Shown: in pieces, positions 33,106 through 41,372 of the stretch
How the letters are laid out: the number at the start of each line of letters is the position of its first letter
How positions within the stretch are numbered: position 1 is the stretch's first letter
Source: Nocardioides pocheonensis
GTDB taxonomy: Bacteria > Actinomycetota > Actinomycetes > Propionibacteriales > Nocardioidaceae
DNA length: 64,000 nt
Direction of reading: 5' to 3'
NCBI RefSeq assembly: GCF_003725535.1
Contig: NZ_RJSF01000019.1
Span: 253,796 to 317,795, forward strand
Made by a program: the position numbers and the translations under genes
Notes under the pieces: generated by a model
What the model was told of the DNA's origin: nothing
The model's database searches: none
The model's input: the letters and a program-made list of their open reading frames with translations, nothing else

Positions 33106-33831
33106 ATGGAGCGCCCCCTCGAGCGACGTGCCGCGACCCGCACCGCGGTGGTCTGGGAGGCGTGTCGGCGCCTCCTCGAAACGGGGAGCGAGGCCCAGAC
33201 CGTGCTCGACATCGGCGGCGGCACCGGTGGCTTCGCGGTGCGCGTCGCCGAGCTCGGTCACCGGGTCACGGTCGTCGACCCGAGCCCCGACGCCCTGGCG
33301 GCGCTCGACCGTCGCGCGCGCGAGCGAGGCGTCGCCGACCTCGTCAGCGGCCTGCAGGGTGACCTCGCCGGGGTCATCGACCTGCTGCCCGCGGGTGGTG
33401 CCGACCTCGTGCTCTGCCACGACGTGCTCGACCTGGTCGACGACCCGCTCGACGCCCTGGCGGTCATCGGGCGCCTGCTCCGGCCGGGTGGCGCGCTCAG
33501 CCTGCTCGTCCCGCAGCGCCACGCCGCGGTCGTGGGCCGCGCGATGGCAGGACACTTCGCCCTCGCCCGCGAGCTCCTCGACGGTGGCGCTCACCCCGGC
33601 GAGCAGGAGCACCGGTTCACCGCCGACGAGGTCCGCTCCCTGCTCGCCGACGCCGGCTTCACGCTGGCGGAGATCCACGCGGTCCGGGTCTTCACCGACC
33701 TGGTGCCCTCCGCGCTCCTGGACCTGGAGCCGGGAGCGGTCGAGGGCCTGCTCGAGCTCGAGCGCGCCGTCGCCGACCGCCCCGAGTACCTCACCCTGGC
33801 CGCCCAGGTCCACGCCGTCGCCACCCACTGA
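33106..33831 (+). CDS. Class I SAM-dependent methyltransferase
   Basis: A 241-residue Rossmann-fold methyltransferase. Motif I is TVLDIGGGTGGFAVRVAE, motif II HRVTVVDPSPDALAAL, and the post-motif ADLVLCHDVLDLVDDP. It resembles the CmoA/UbiE-like group that acts on small molecules or tRNA; substrate unknown. It has its own TAGTGT element seven bases before the ATG but also lies 38 bases after the HEPN gene, so it may be read from both the SOS promoter and its own. Confidence 0.88.
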   Translation: MERPLERRAATRTAVVWEACRRLLETGSEAQTVLDIGGGTGGFAVRVAELGHRVTVVDPSPDALAALDRRARERGVADLVSGLQGDLAGVIDLLPAGGADLVLCHDVLDLVDDPLDALAVIGRLLRPGGALSLLVPQRHAAVVGRAMAGHFALARELLDGGAHPGEQEHRFTADEVRSLLADAGFTLAEIHAVRVFTDLVPSALLDLEPGAVEGLLELERAVADRPEYLTLAAQVHAVATH

Positions 33832-33879
33832 CGACCCCGCTCCACGCCCGGTCGGCTCGCCCCGCGAGCGGGGGGTGCG

Positions 33880-35091
33880 ATGACCCCGGCGGGCAGCCCC
33901 GACCGCTCGCTCGCCTGCCCGATCCTGCACGTCGACATGGACGCCTTCTACGCCTCGGTGGCGATCCGCGACCGGCCCGAGCTGCAGTCGGTTCCGGTCA
34001 TCGTCGGCGGCGGGCACCGTGGCGTCGTGCTCTCGGCCAACTACCCCGCGCGGGCCTACGGCATCCGCTCCGGCATGTCCGGGCGGCAGGCCCACGACCT
34101 GTGCCCGCAAGCGGTGCGCGTGTCCGCGGAGTTCGGTGAGTTCGAGCGGGTGTCGCGGTCGGTCATGGAGATCTTCCGCGAGGTCACGCCGCTGGTGGAG
34201 GCCTACTCCCTGGACGAGGCGTTCCTCGACGTCTCCGGTGCCGTACGCCGGCTCGGGTCGCCGGCCCAGATCGCCGAGCACATCCGGGCCCGCGTGCACG
34301 ACGAGCAGCGCATCGACTGCTCGGTGGGGGTCGCCGCCACCGTCTCGGTGGCCAAGCTCGCCAGCCGACGGGCCAAGCCCGACGGCGTGCTCGTCGTGCC
34401 GCCCGACGAGATGGTCGCCTACCTCCACCCGCTCGATGTCGGTGAGCTGTTCGGGATCGGCCCGAAGACCCGGGCCCGGCTGCACCGGCTCGGGTTGACC
34501 ACGGTCGGCGACGTCGCCCGCACGCCGCGCGCCACCTTGCAGCTCCTGGTCGGCCGGGCCCTCGGCGCGCAGCTGCACCAGCTGGCCTCGGGCGCGGACC
34601 GCACCACCGTCACGCCGCGGCGCAGCGACCACGACCCTGACCGGAGCATGGGTTCGGACGAGACCTTCGGGCGCGACGTCGCCGACCGTGAGGTGATCAG
34701 CCGCGAGCTGCTCCGGCTGGCGGGCAGGGTCACCGCGCGGATGCGGCGGGCGAGGGTCGCCGGGCGCACCGTGGCGCTGCGCGTGCGGTACACCGACTTC
34801 ACCACGATCACCCGGTCCCACACGCTGCCCGACCCCACCGACGTGACCGCCGAGGTGCACGCCGAGGCGCTGCGGCTCTTCGACGCCCTCGGGCCGCGGC
34901 GGCTGCGGATCCGTCTGGTCGGGGTGCGGGTCGAGGGGCTCCTCCCGCTCGAGCGGGCACACCGGCAGCTGTCGATCGGCGAGCGCGAGCACGGCTGGCC
35001 CGATGCCGACCGGGCCGTCGACCGGGTGCACCAGCGGTTCGGCCGAGGAGTGGTGCGCCCGGCAGCCCTCCTGACCGGCGACCGTCCCTGA
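33880..35091 (+). CDS. dinB: DNA polymerase IV (Y family)
   Basis: A 403-residue translesion polymerase. The palm carries Asp19 in ILHVDMDAFYASV and Asp112/Glu113 in YSLDEAFLDVSG, the three metal-binding acids. SVGVAATVSVAKLASRRAKP, LFGIGPKTRARLHRLG (helix-hairpin-helix) and the little-finger region (SMGSDETFGRDV) follow. It copies damaged DNA with low fidelity. It is the fourth gene after the LexA box at 32,194; gaps between genes are short, so SOS control is likely though not certain. ATG 33,880 follows a G-run that can serve as ribosome site. Confidence 0.95.
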   Translation: MTPAGSPDRSLACPILHVDMDAFYASVAIRDRPELQSVPVIVGGGHRGVVLSANYPARAYGIRSGMSGRQAHDLCPQAVRVSAEFGEFERVSRSVMEIFREVTPLVEAYSLDEAFLDVSGAVRRLGSPAQIAEHIRARVHDEQRIDCSVGVAATVSVAKLASRRAKPDGVLVVPPDEMVAYLHPLDVGELFGIGPKTRARLHRLGLTTVGDVARTPRATLQLLVGRALGAQLHQLASGADRTTVTPRRSDHDPDRSMGSDETFGRDVADREVISRELLRLAGRVTARMRRARVAGRTVALRVRYTDFTTITRSHTLPDPTDVTAEVHAEALRLFDALGPRRLRIRLVGVRVEGLLPLERAHRQLSIGEREHGWPDADRAVDRVHQRFGRGVVRPAALLTGDRP

Positions 35092-35182
35092 CTTCAAGGG
35101 AAGCCCGATCCGGCCTCCCGGCGAAGCGCACGCCGCGGTGTGAATTTCCCGATCTCGGGTACCGACTTTCACGCAGCCTGCC

Positions 35183-35233
35183 TAGACTTGAGCCAGCGAC
35201 GCCGATTCTCGTCGCTCCGGATTCCTTGGGAGG
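35183..35233 (+). promoter_or_regulatory. Promoter and ribosome site of DUF3040 gene
   Basis: TAGACT at 35,183-35,188 is a likely -10, giving a leader of about 45 bases that ends in GGGAGG (35,228-35,233) just before GTG 35,239. Confidence 0.5.
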
Positions 35234-35238
35234 AAGTC

Positions 35239-35721
35239 GTGCCGCTGTCGGAAGAGGAGCTCCGTCTGCTCGAGCAGATGGAACGCGCCCTCGCCGCAGA
35301 GGACCCGAAGTTCGTCTCGGCGCTCCAGGGCCGCACGCTCCGCCGTGTCGCCCGGATGCGGACGATCGCCGCCGCCGTCGTGTTCGTCGGCGGCGTCGCC
35401 CTTCTCATGGGCGGCGCCATGGCCCAGATGACGTGGCTCGGGATCGTCGGGTTCCTCGTGATGCTGGGCTCCGCCACGATCGGGCTCGCGGCCTGGCGTG
35501 GCCATCGCGTGCAGGAGGAGCGGCCGGCGCCCGGCCGCGATGCGCGTTTCGACTTCGACGACCACCCGCCGCACCGCTTCGAGGTGCTCGACGGAGGCCG
35601 GGCGAGCAAGGCCAAGCGGCCGCGCCGCCAGCCCCGGCAGCCCCGGGCGCGTCGCTCCGGCACCTTCATGCAGCGCCTCGAGCAGCGCTGGCAGCACCGC
35701 CGCGAGCAGGGCGGGTTCTGA
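35239..35721 (+). CDS. DUF3040 family membrane protein
   Basis: A 160-residue protein. PLSEEELRLLEQMERALAAED at the start is the DUF3040 hallmark. Two membrane helices follow (TIAAAVVFVGGVALLMGGAM and WLGIVGFLVMLGSATIGLAA), then a long basic tail rich in Arg and Lys (KAKRPRRQPRQPRARRSG) that could touch nucleic acid or lipid. GTG 35,239 has GGGAGG five bases upstream. Homologues (Rv2169c in M. tuberculosis) also lie just before mraZ. Function unknown. Confidence 0.9.
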   Translation: MPLSEEELRLLEQMERALAAEDPKFVSALQGRTLRRVARMRTIAAAVVFVGGVALLMGGAMAQMTWLGIVGFLVMLGSATIGLAAWRGHRVQEERPAPGRDARFDFDDHPPHRFEVLDGGRASKAKRPRRQPRQPRARRSGTFMQRLEQRWQHRREQGGF

Positions 35722-35724
35722 GCC

Positions 35725-35753
35725 GACACCCTGCGAGGAACGAGCAGGGTGTC
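35725..35753 (+). terminator. Strong hairpin after DUF3040
   Basis: Perfect 10-base stem with a 9-base loop, four bases after the stop codon of the DUF3040 gene. No U tract. Confidence 0.6.
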
Positions 35754-35774
35754 GACGCGAAGAGGTTGAGGGAG

Positions 35775-35802
35775 CCCGCGGGTGAGCTCGCGAACCCGCG
35801 AC
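35775..35802 (-). repeat. 28-bp interspersed repeat, copy 2
   Basis: Exact reverse complement of 18,066-18,093. Flanks on both sides also resemble those of copy 1, including CGACGCGA followed by GAGGT before it, so the full element is likely 60-110 bases. Confidence 0.85.
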
Positions 35803-35859
35803 GGCGGCTCGAAACCTGAGCCGACACCCTGCGAGGCACGAGCAGGCACCCCTGCCGGC

Positions 35860-38196
35860 TCAGCCTGCTCCGGCCATCTCCACGGACCGGTCCATCAACG
35901 GCGCAGCGTCCCCCCGGTCCAGCACCGAGCGCGGGAACACCGAGGCCAGTCGGACGCGCGCGGCGGGCACGGACGCCGCCAGCACCTCGGTCCAGACCTC
36001 GACCGCCTCGACCACGCGCTGACGGGTGGCGGGGTCGAGCGCGAACGGACGGCCGTAGCGCGCCCGTTCGACGAAGAGGACCAGCTCGTCGAGCCGGCGC
36101 AGCGCCTCTGAGCCGGGCATCGCCCTCCGGCGCAGCGCCACGGCCACGTCACGGACCGAGCGCTGCACCGGCAGCCCGATGCCGAGGTCGCGTGCGGTGG
36201 CCAGGAGCTCCTGCCACGCGCCCTCGGCCAGCGCGTGGGCGTCGTCCGACCGCGGACCGCTCCGGTGGTCGTCGAGGCGCAGGCGTCGCTGCCTCGACCG
36301 GATCAGGCGAGGCAGTCCGAGCACGATCGCGAGCCCCAGCAGGGCGACGATCCAGGCCAGGCGGTTCGAGGCTCTCGACGAGGCCGACGACGCCGTGTCC
36401 CGGTGCTGGTTCTTCCGCGCCTGCGTGTTGGTCTGGTCGCGCGGCGCCGCGGTCACGCTCGGTGCCGCGGCGGGTCCGGTCTGGCCGCCGCCGATCGTCC
36501 ACGAGGGCGGCTCGCCCGTCCGGCTCGCCGGGGTCGGCTCGAAGCGCACCCAGCCGCTTCCGCTGAAGTAGATCTCCGGCCAGGCGTGCAGGTCGTCGCT
36601 GGTGTAGCGGTAGCTGCCGTCGGGCTGCGGGTGCGGCGCGAGGAAGCCGACCGCGACGCGGGCCGGGATGCCGAGCGTGCGGGCCATCACGGCCATCGCG
36701 GCGGCGAACTGCTCGCAGTAGCCGACCTTGTCGGTGGTGAGGAAGCGGACCAGCTGCGGGATGCCGCTGCCGGCAGCCGGGGCGAGCGAGTAGCTGAAGC
36801 CTCCAGTGTTGCGGAACCAGTTCTGCAGCATGACCATCCGGTCGTAGTCGGAGGTCGCGCCGGCGGTGACCTCCTGGGCGATCCGGGTGACCACCGAGGG
36901 GCGGTTGCCCGGCACGGACGTCATCGGCTTGAGGACGTCCTCGGGTGCCCGGAGCGCGGTGCGCAGCGTCGTCGGGGAGAGCCGCGGGGTGAAGCTGGTC
37001 AGCTGGTAGGCAAGGCCCGCGGTGGGAGCCTTGTCGACGGTCGCGATGTCCATCGTGCGCAGGTCGTAGCGCCAGTCGCCGCGGGGGACGCTGATCCGCC
37101 GGGTCGGGTACGGGGTCGGGAGCCAGGTGCTGTCGAACCCGGGGTCGAGCTGCAGGGTCCAGTCCGCCTCGGAGCCGGGCGCGGTCCGGACCAGGCCCGG
37201 TGCCGTGGGGAGGTCGCCGGCGGCCTTGTTGCTCTCGGCGAGCCGGCGAGCCGAGGGCTGCCACTCCACGCCGTTGAACTGGTCGAGCACCGTGAGCCGC
37301 AGGTACGTCGGGTCGGCCGTCGTACGCACCTCGACCAGCGGGATGTGGTCCTTGGTGATGAGGTCGCGCCGCAGGTCGACGATCGGGTTGCGCAACGTCA
37401 CGCTGTTGTTCGCCCCGTTGCCGTTGCCGGGACCGTTGCCGCCCTTGAACAGCCCGTGGCTCACCGGGACGAACACCGGCACGGCGAGCGCACCCGCCGT
37501 CGCGAGGGCCCCGATCCGCAGCGCGGAGCCGCGGACGCTCGCGCCGTTGACGACCTGGTCGAGGGAGTCGATCCGCTCGCCGCGGCCGGCGACCGAACGG
37601 CCCCAGCCGAGCACGCGCTGGGTCTCCTCGGTCGCGAGCAGCATCATGAAGAGCATCGCGGTGCCGACGAACACCACCCAGGACAGGTTGCTCTCCAGGA
37701 CGCTGATCGGGACGGTGAGGGTCACGATCACCGGCAGGCCGGCCCACGGGACGCGCCGGAGACCGCACGCGAAGAGGTCGGTGGCGAGCAGCACCAGCAT
37801 CGAGGCGGCCAGCAGGTAGGCGTAGGTCTCCGGGTGCTCCGCGCTGACCGGAGAGGCGTAGGCGTTCACCGCGTCCGCGCCGTCGCGGATCCGTCCGGCG
37901 ACCGCCTGGACGCTGGACAGGGTCGGCACCCAGCCGGCCCAGGCGTCCGCGGCGGCGTACCGGTGGTCGAGCCAGGTGAGCACCACGACCACCTGGGCCG
38001 GGAGCACGGCGTACCACGGCCAGCGCGCGGTGCGGGCGAGCGCGCCGACCACGACCACCAGCAGCGCACCGAAGAGCGCCGCGCCGAGGAAGCGGCCGGG
38101 CTTCTCCACCAGGCCGCCCCACGACCAGAGTGCGACCCAGGCCATCGTCGCCGCCAGCGTGGCGACCCCGACGCGGGACAGCAGGCGGGCGGTCAC
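35860..38196 (-). CDS. Transglutaminase-like membrane protein
   Basis: A 778-residue protein with an N-terminal block of about six membrane helices (residues 8-230), an extracellular DUF3488-type region, and a transglutaminase-like domain with Cys494 (KVGYCEQFAAAMAVMARTLG) and His537 (SDDLHAWPEIYF). The third acid may be Glu in RFEPTP. A last helix (WIVALLGLAIVLGLPRLI) precedes a DUF4129-like cytoplasmic tail. GTG 38,196 overlaps the stop of the DUF58 gene (GTGA). With MoxR and DUF58 it forms a standard three-gene operon; the job is unknown but may involve envelope protein maturation. Confidence 0.92.
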   Translation of the reverse strand: MTARLLSRVGVATLAATMAWVALWSWGGLVEKPGRFLGAALFGALLVVVVGALARTARWPWYAVLPAQVVVVLTWLDHRYAAADAWAGWVPTLSSVQAVAGRIRDGADAVNAYASPVSAEHPETYAYLLAASMLVLLATDLFACGLRRVPWAGLPVIVTLTVPISVLESNLSWVVFVGTAMLFMMLLATEETQRVLGWGRSVAGRGERIDSLDQVVNGASVRGSALRIGALATAGALAVPVFVPVSHGLFKGGNGPGNGNGANNSVTLRNPIVDLRRDLITKDHIPLVEVRTTADPTYLRLTVLDQFNGVEWQPSARRLAESNKAAGDLPTAPGLVRTAPGSEADWTLQLDPGFDSTWLPTPYPTRRISVPRGDWRYDLRTMDIATVDKAPTAGLAYQLTSFTPRLSPTTLRTALRAPEDVLKPMTSVPGNRPSVVTRIAQEVTAGATSDYDRMVMLQNWFRNTGGFSYSLAPAAGSGIPQLVRFLTTDKVGYCEQFAAAMAVMARTLGIPARVAVGFLAPHPQPDGSYRYTSDDLHAWPEIYFSGSGWVRFEPTPASRTGEPPSWTIGGGQTGPAAAPSVTAAPRDQTNTQARKNQHRDTASSASSRASNRLAWIVALLGLAIVLGLPRLIRSRQRRLRLDDHRSGPRSDDAHALAEGAWQELLATARDLGIGLPVQRSVRDVAVALRRRAMPGSEALRRLDELVLFVERARYGRPFALDPATRQRVVEAVEVWTEVLAASVPAARVRLASVFPRSVLDRGDAAPLMDRSVEMAGAG

Positions 38197-39494
38197 CGGC
38201 CGAGCTCCTGCCAGGCGGTCTGCAGCGACCCGTCGCGGCCGAGGTCGGCCGCCTTCCAGCCGTGCTGCCGCAGCCACGCCGCCGTCGGGAGACGGCCCGG
38301 GCGGCGGACGAAGTCCGGCTGGAGCGTCCGTGCCGCCCACGTGTCCACGTCGAGCACCAGGGCGTACGACGCGCTCCCGCGATGGTGCAGCCGGGCCAGG
38401 AAGTCGCGGTCGTGGTCGTCGACGTCACCGAGGACCGCGACGCACATGCCGGCGGTCACGCTCTCGTCGACCCACCCGGTGTAGAGGTCGTGGTTGGGCA
38501 CCGTCGGCAGCACGGCCAGCCGCTCGAGCAGCGGTCGCGGGCTCGCCGCGACGTCGCCGTCGTGCCAGCCGTGCTCGATCTCCTCGCCGAGCGCGCTGAC
38601 CAGCCGCACCTGGAAGCCCTGGGCGGAGAGGTGCACGGCGAGCGAGGCGGCCGCGGTCACCGCTCGCTCGATCGAGGAGTGCGGGCCCTGCCCGCGGTGC
38701 ACCCGGGCGCGGTTGTCGATGAACACCGTGCACCGCGACTGCCACGGCTGCTCCTCGCGGCGCACCATCAGGCTGCCGACCTTCGCGGTGCTGCGCCAGT
38801 GCACCCGGCGCAGGTCGTCGCCGACCCGGTAGTCGCGCACCGTGACGTCGGCCGCACCGCCGCTCGCGAACGGTCGGGGGCGGTTGTCGCCGGTGCCGGT
38901 CCAGGCCCCGAGCAGGGGGATCGGCGGCAACGGCTCGGTCGCCGGGATCACCACCAGGCCGGCGGTTTTGGTGAAGGTGCGTTGCAGCTCGAGCAGCCCG
39001 AAGGGGTCGCTGGCTCGCACGCGCAGTGGCCCGATGTCGTACTTGCCGCGCACCTCGGCCTGGACCTGGTAGTGGATGCTGCGGGTCCAGCCGGGACGCA
39101 TGCCGTCGATCACGAACCGGGGTCGCGACCCCAGTGCCCAGGGGATCTGCTCCTCGATCAGGAGCACACCGGTCGTCGGGCCGACGTTGGTCAGCTCGAG
39201 GTGCACGACCGCGCGCTGCCCCACCTCGACCTGGGAGGCGCCGAGCGTGCGGGCGAGCCCGAGCCGGTTGCCCGAGCGCGCCACCCAGAGCGCGGCGAAG
39301 ACCGGCAGGAGGGCGACCAGCGCCCCGATGCGGACCAGGTCGTGCTCGCCCAGGACGATGCCGCAGAGCACGGCGGTGAGACCGGCGGCCACGAAGCTGC
39401 GTCCCCGCAGGGTGAACCCGTGCAGCGCTTCCCGGATGGCCGGACCCGGGGCGACGCGACCGGGCTCGGCGTCGAGGGCCGCGAGGCGTGACAT
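38193..39494 (-). CDS. DUF58 domain protein
   Basis: A 433-residue protein with two N-terminal helices (SFVAAGLTAVLCGIVLGEHDL, VRIGALVALLPVFAALW region) and the DUF58 core (RVHWRSTAKVGSLMVRREEQ, then a VWA-like fold with TVFIDNRARVHRG). These proteins partner MoxR ATPases. Start ATG 39,494 is four bases after the moxR stop; its own stop overlaps the transglutaminase start. Hence the three are coupled. Confidence 0.9.
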   Translation of the reverse strand: MSRLAALDAEPGRVAPGPAIREALHGFTLRGRSFVAAGLTAVLCGIVLGEHDLVRIGALVALLPVFAALWVARSGNRLGLARTLGASQVEVGQRAVVHLELTNVGPTTGVLLIEEQIPWALGSRPRFVIDGMRPGWTRSIHYQVQAEVRGKYDIGPLRVRASDPFGLLELQRTFTKTAGLVVIPATEPLPPIPLLGAWTGTGDNRPRPFASGGAADVTVRDYRVGDDLRRVHWRSTAKVGSLMVRREEQPWQSRCTVFIDNRARVHRGQGPHSSIERAVTAAASLAVHLSAQGFQVRLVSALGEEIEHGWHDGDVAASPRPLLERLAVLPTVPNHDLYTGWVDESVTAGMCVAVLGDVDDHDRDFLARLHHRGSASYALVLDVDTWAARTLQPDFVRRPGRLPTAAWLRQHGWKAADLGRDGSLQTAWQELGR

Positions 39495-39498
39495 CGCG

Positions 39499-40548
39499 CT
39501 AGTGGGTGCCGGTGCCCGGCCGCGACGATGCCGCGACCTCCGTGATCGGCACGGCGTCCAGCGCCGTGGCCAGGATGTCCGCGGGGCCCCGGCCGTTCAT
39601 CGCCGCCTCGACCGTCGGCAGCAGCCGGTGGGCGAGGATCGTGGGCGCCAGCTCGCGGACGTCGTCCGGGATCACGTAGTCGCGGCCCGACATCGCCGCC
39701 CAGGCCTTGGCCGCCCGCACCAGGTGGAGCGTGGCCCGGGGGGACGCCCCGAGCCGCAGCTCGGGCGAGCGCCGGGTCGCGGTCGAGAGCGCGACGGCGT
39801 ACCGCTGCACGGCGGGGGAGACGTGGACACCGGCCACGACGGAGATCAGCTTGAGGATCTCCGCGGCGTCGGTCACGGGCTCGAGGTCGTCGAGCGGGCT
39901 GCTGGTCTCGCGCGCGGAGAGCATCGCGATCTCGGCCGCCTCGACCGGGTAGCCCATCGACACCCGTGCCATGAACCGGTCGCGCTGGGCCTCCGGCAGG
40001 GCGTAGGTGCCCTCCATCTCCAGCGGGTTCTGGGTCGCGATCACCATGAAGGGCTGCTCGAGGTGGAAGGTCTGGTTGTCGACCGTGACCTGGCGCTCCT
40101 CCATGCACTCGAGCATCGCGGACTGGGTCTTGGGCGAGGCCCGGTTGATCTCGTCGCCGATCACGATGTTGGCGAAGACCCCGCCGGGGCGGAACTCGAA
40201 CTCGCGGGTGTCCTGGTTGAAGACCGACACGCCGGTGACGTCGGACGGCAGCAGGTCGGGCGTGAACTGGATCCGGCGCACGGTCAGGTCGATCGACCGG
40301 GCCAGGGCCTTGCTCAGCATGGTCTTGCCGACACCCGGGACGTCCTCGATCAGCAGGTGCCCCTCGGCGAGGAGCACCACGACGGCGGCGCGCGCCACCT
40401 CGGGCTTGCCCTCGATGACCCGCTCGACGTTGCGGCGTACGCGATCGGTGACCGAGCGCAGGGTGTCCAGGTCCGTGGTTCTCCCGGGATCGGTCCCGGT
40501 GGCCGTCGTCCCGATCGGGGCCGACGCGCCGGCAGGTGCTTCGTGCAT
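39499..40548 (-). CDS. MoxR family AAA+ ATPase
   Basis: A 349-residue AAA+ chaperone. Walker A is EDVPGVGKTMLSKALA, Walker B IVIGDEINRASPKTQ, sensor 1 FMVIATQNPLEMEGTYALPE, with the conserved AQRDRFMARVSMGYP. MoxR proteins are thought to help metal insertion or assembly of VWA-domain partners, here the DUF58 protein. ATG 40,548 is chosen; an ATG six codons earlier (40,566) is also in frame. The gene is divergent from mraZ, and the 184-base gap holds the MraZ-regulated promoter. Confidence 0.92.
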   Translation of the reverse strand: MHEAPAGASAPIGTTATGTDPGRTTDLDTLRSVTDRVRRNVERVIEGKPEVARAAVVVLLAEGHLLIEDVPGVGKTMLSKALARSIDLTVRRIQFTPDLLPSDVTGVSVFNQDTREFEFRPGGVFANIVIGDEINRASPKTQSAMLECMEERQVTVDNQTFHLEQPFMVIATQNPLEMEGTYALPEAQRDRFMARVSMGYPVEAAEIAMLSARETSSPLDDLEPVTDAAEILKLISVVAGVHVSPAVQRYAVALSTATRRSPELRLGASPRATLHLVRAAKAWAAMSGRDYVIPDDVRELAPTILAHRLLPTVEAAMNGRGPADILATALDAVPITEVAASSRPGTGTH

Positions 40549-40647
40549 GCCCCTAGTGAACCCCATCGACCGAAGGGCCGGTACGGGTCGCGGGAACGGC
40601 GGTTCCCGGAGGCCCGGGAGCAAAGGGGGAGGGAAATGGTGCGAATG

Positions 40648-40692
40648 TGGTTGACGGTGGGGGGTTGTGGAGTATCGTGGGGGAAAGTGGAG
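40648..40692 (+). promoter_or_regulatory. MraZ operator repeats on the mraZ promoter
   Basis: TGGTT, TGGGG, TGGAG, TGGGG, TGGAG begin at 40,648, 40,658, 40,668, 40,678 and 40,688, an exact 10-base period. MraZ is known to bind TGGGN direct repeats with five-base gaps. TTGACG (40,651-40,656) and TATCGT (40,673-40,678), spaced 16, form a promoter lying within the array, so MraZ should repress its own operon. Confidence 0.85.
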
Positions 40693-40732
40693 GAAGAGCA
40701 CTCCTAGTGGATCGGCGGAGCGGGGTGGCGCG

Positions 40733-41161
40733 ATGTTCTCCGGCACCTTCCGTCCGAAGCTCGACGACAAGGGGCGCCTCTTCCTCCCGGCGAAATTCCG
40801 AGAGGCAATGGGGGACGGACTGGTGATCACCCGGGGACAGGAGCGCTCGATCGACGTGCGCACCAGTGCCGACTTCGAGGTGTTCACCGAGAAGTTCAAG
40901 AACGCCTCGCAGACCGACGCACGACTGCGGGCCTACGGCCGCATGCTGTTCGCCCTCGCCTCCGAGCAGGTCCCGGACAAGCAGGGCCGGATCACGGTGA
41001 CGCCGGAGCTGAGGGAGTACGCCGCCCTCGACCGCGACTGCGTGGTCATCGGCATCTACGACCGGATCGAGATCTGGGACCCGCAGCGGTGGTCGGCATA
41101 CACGGCGGAGCAGGAGAGCGCCTTCGCCGACATCCAGGAAGAGATCTTCCCCGGGTTCTAG
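40733..41161 (+). CDS. mraZ: Transcriptional regulator MraZ
   Basis: A 142-residue protein with two SpoVT/AbrB-like swapped-hairpin repeats: FSGTFRPKLDDKGRLFLPAK at the start and SEQVPDKQGRITVTPELREY in the middle, each with the DXXGR core. MraZ forms a ring and represses the dcw cluster. The promoter just upstream carries the matching repeats. ATG 40,733 fits the family start MFxG. It is the first gene of the division and wall cluster. Confidence 0.96.
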   Translation: MFSGTFRPKLDDKGRLFLPAKFREAMGDGLVITRGQERSIDVRTSADFEVFTEKFKNASQTDARLRAYGRMLFALASEQVPDKQGRITVTPELREYAALDRDCVVIGIYDRIEIWDPQRWSAYTAEQESAFADIQEEIFPGF

Positions 41162-41199
41162 GACCCGCCGGCCGGCACGACCGGCCACAACTCCACATC

Positions 41200-41322
41200 G
41201 GTGATCGCAGGACGAGGCTCGCGTCCGCTCCTCCTCCCCACGGAAGTCGTCTGGGGCACCTTCCCCGGCTCCAGAAGGCCTTCGGAGGAGAGAGCGGACG
41301 GGAACCTGGCCCGGCGATCACC
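41200..41322 (+). ncRNA. mraW-motif structured RNA
   Basis: An RNA predicted between mraZ and rsmH. The outer stem pairs GGTGATCGC (41,200-41,208) with GCGATCACC (41,314-41,322). An inner stem pairs 41,223-41,234 with a strand starting at 41,284 (GGAGGAG...GCGGAC). The top hairpin carries CTTCCCCG (41,260-41,267), the terminal-loop signature of the actinobacterial mraW motif. The class lies before mraW (rsmH) genes in many actinobacteria; a cis-regulatory role is presumed, with no ligand or protein known to me. Confidence 0.85.
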
Positions 41323-41372
41323 ACCCAGCAGCAGCCTTCCACTGCACACAGCCAGCCACAGGGGTCGAAACC

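Larger units (their letters stand above)
35718..35846. repeat. 31-bp direct repeat pair with hairpin
   Basis: Copies at 35,718-35,748 and 35,816-35,846 differ by one base. The first forms a hairpin with a perfect 10-base stem, GACACCCTGC paired with GCAGGGTGTC (35,725-35,753), and probably ends the DUF3040 transcript. The second has lost half of the stem. The interspersed repeat copy 2 lies between them. Confidence 0.8.

Noticed and set aside
32755..35172. Long minus-strand open frame opposite the methyltransferase and dinB (805 codons)
   Set aside because: The + strand holds intact, motif-complete genes; the opposite translation is Gly/Arg/His/Asp rich with no recognisable domain.
36235..38484. 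Long plus-strand open frame opposite the transglutaminase gene
   Set aside because: Same GC artefact; the minus strand carries the Cys/His catalytic motifs and stop/start coupling.
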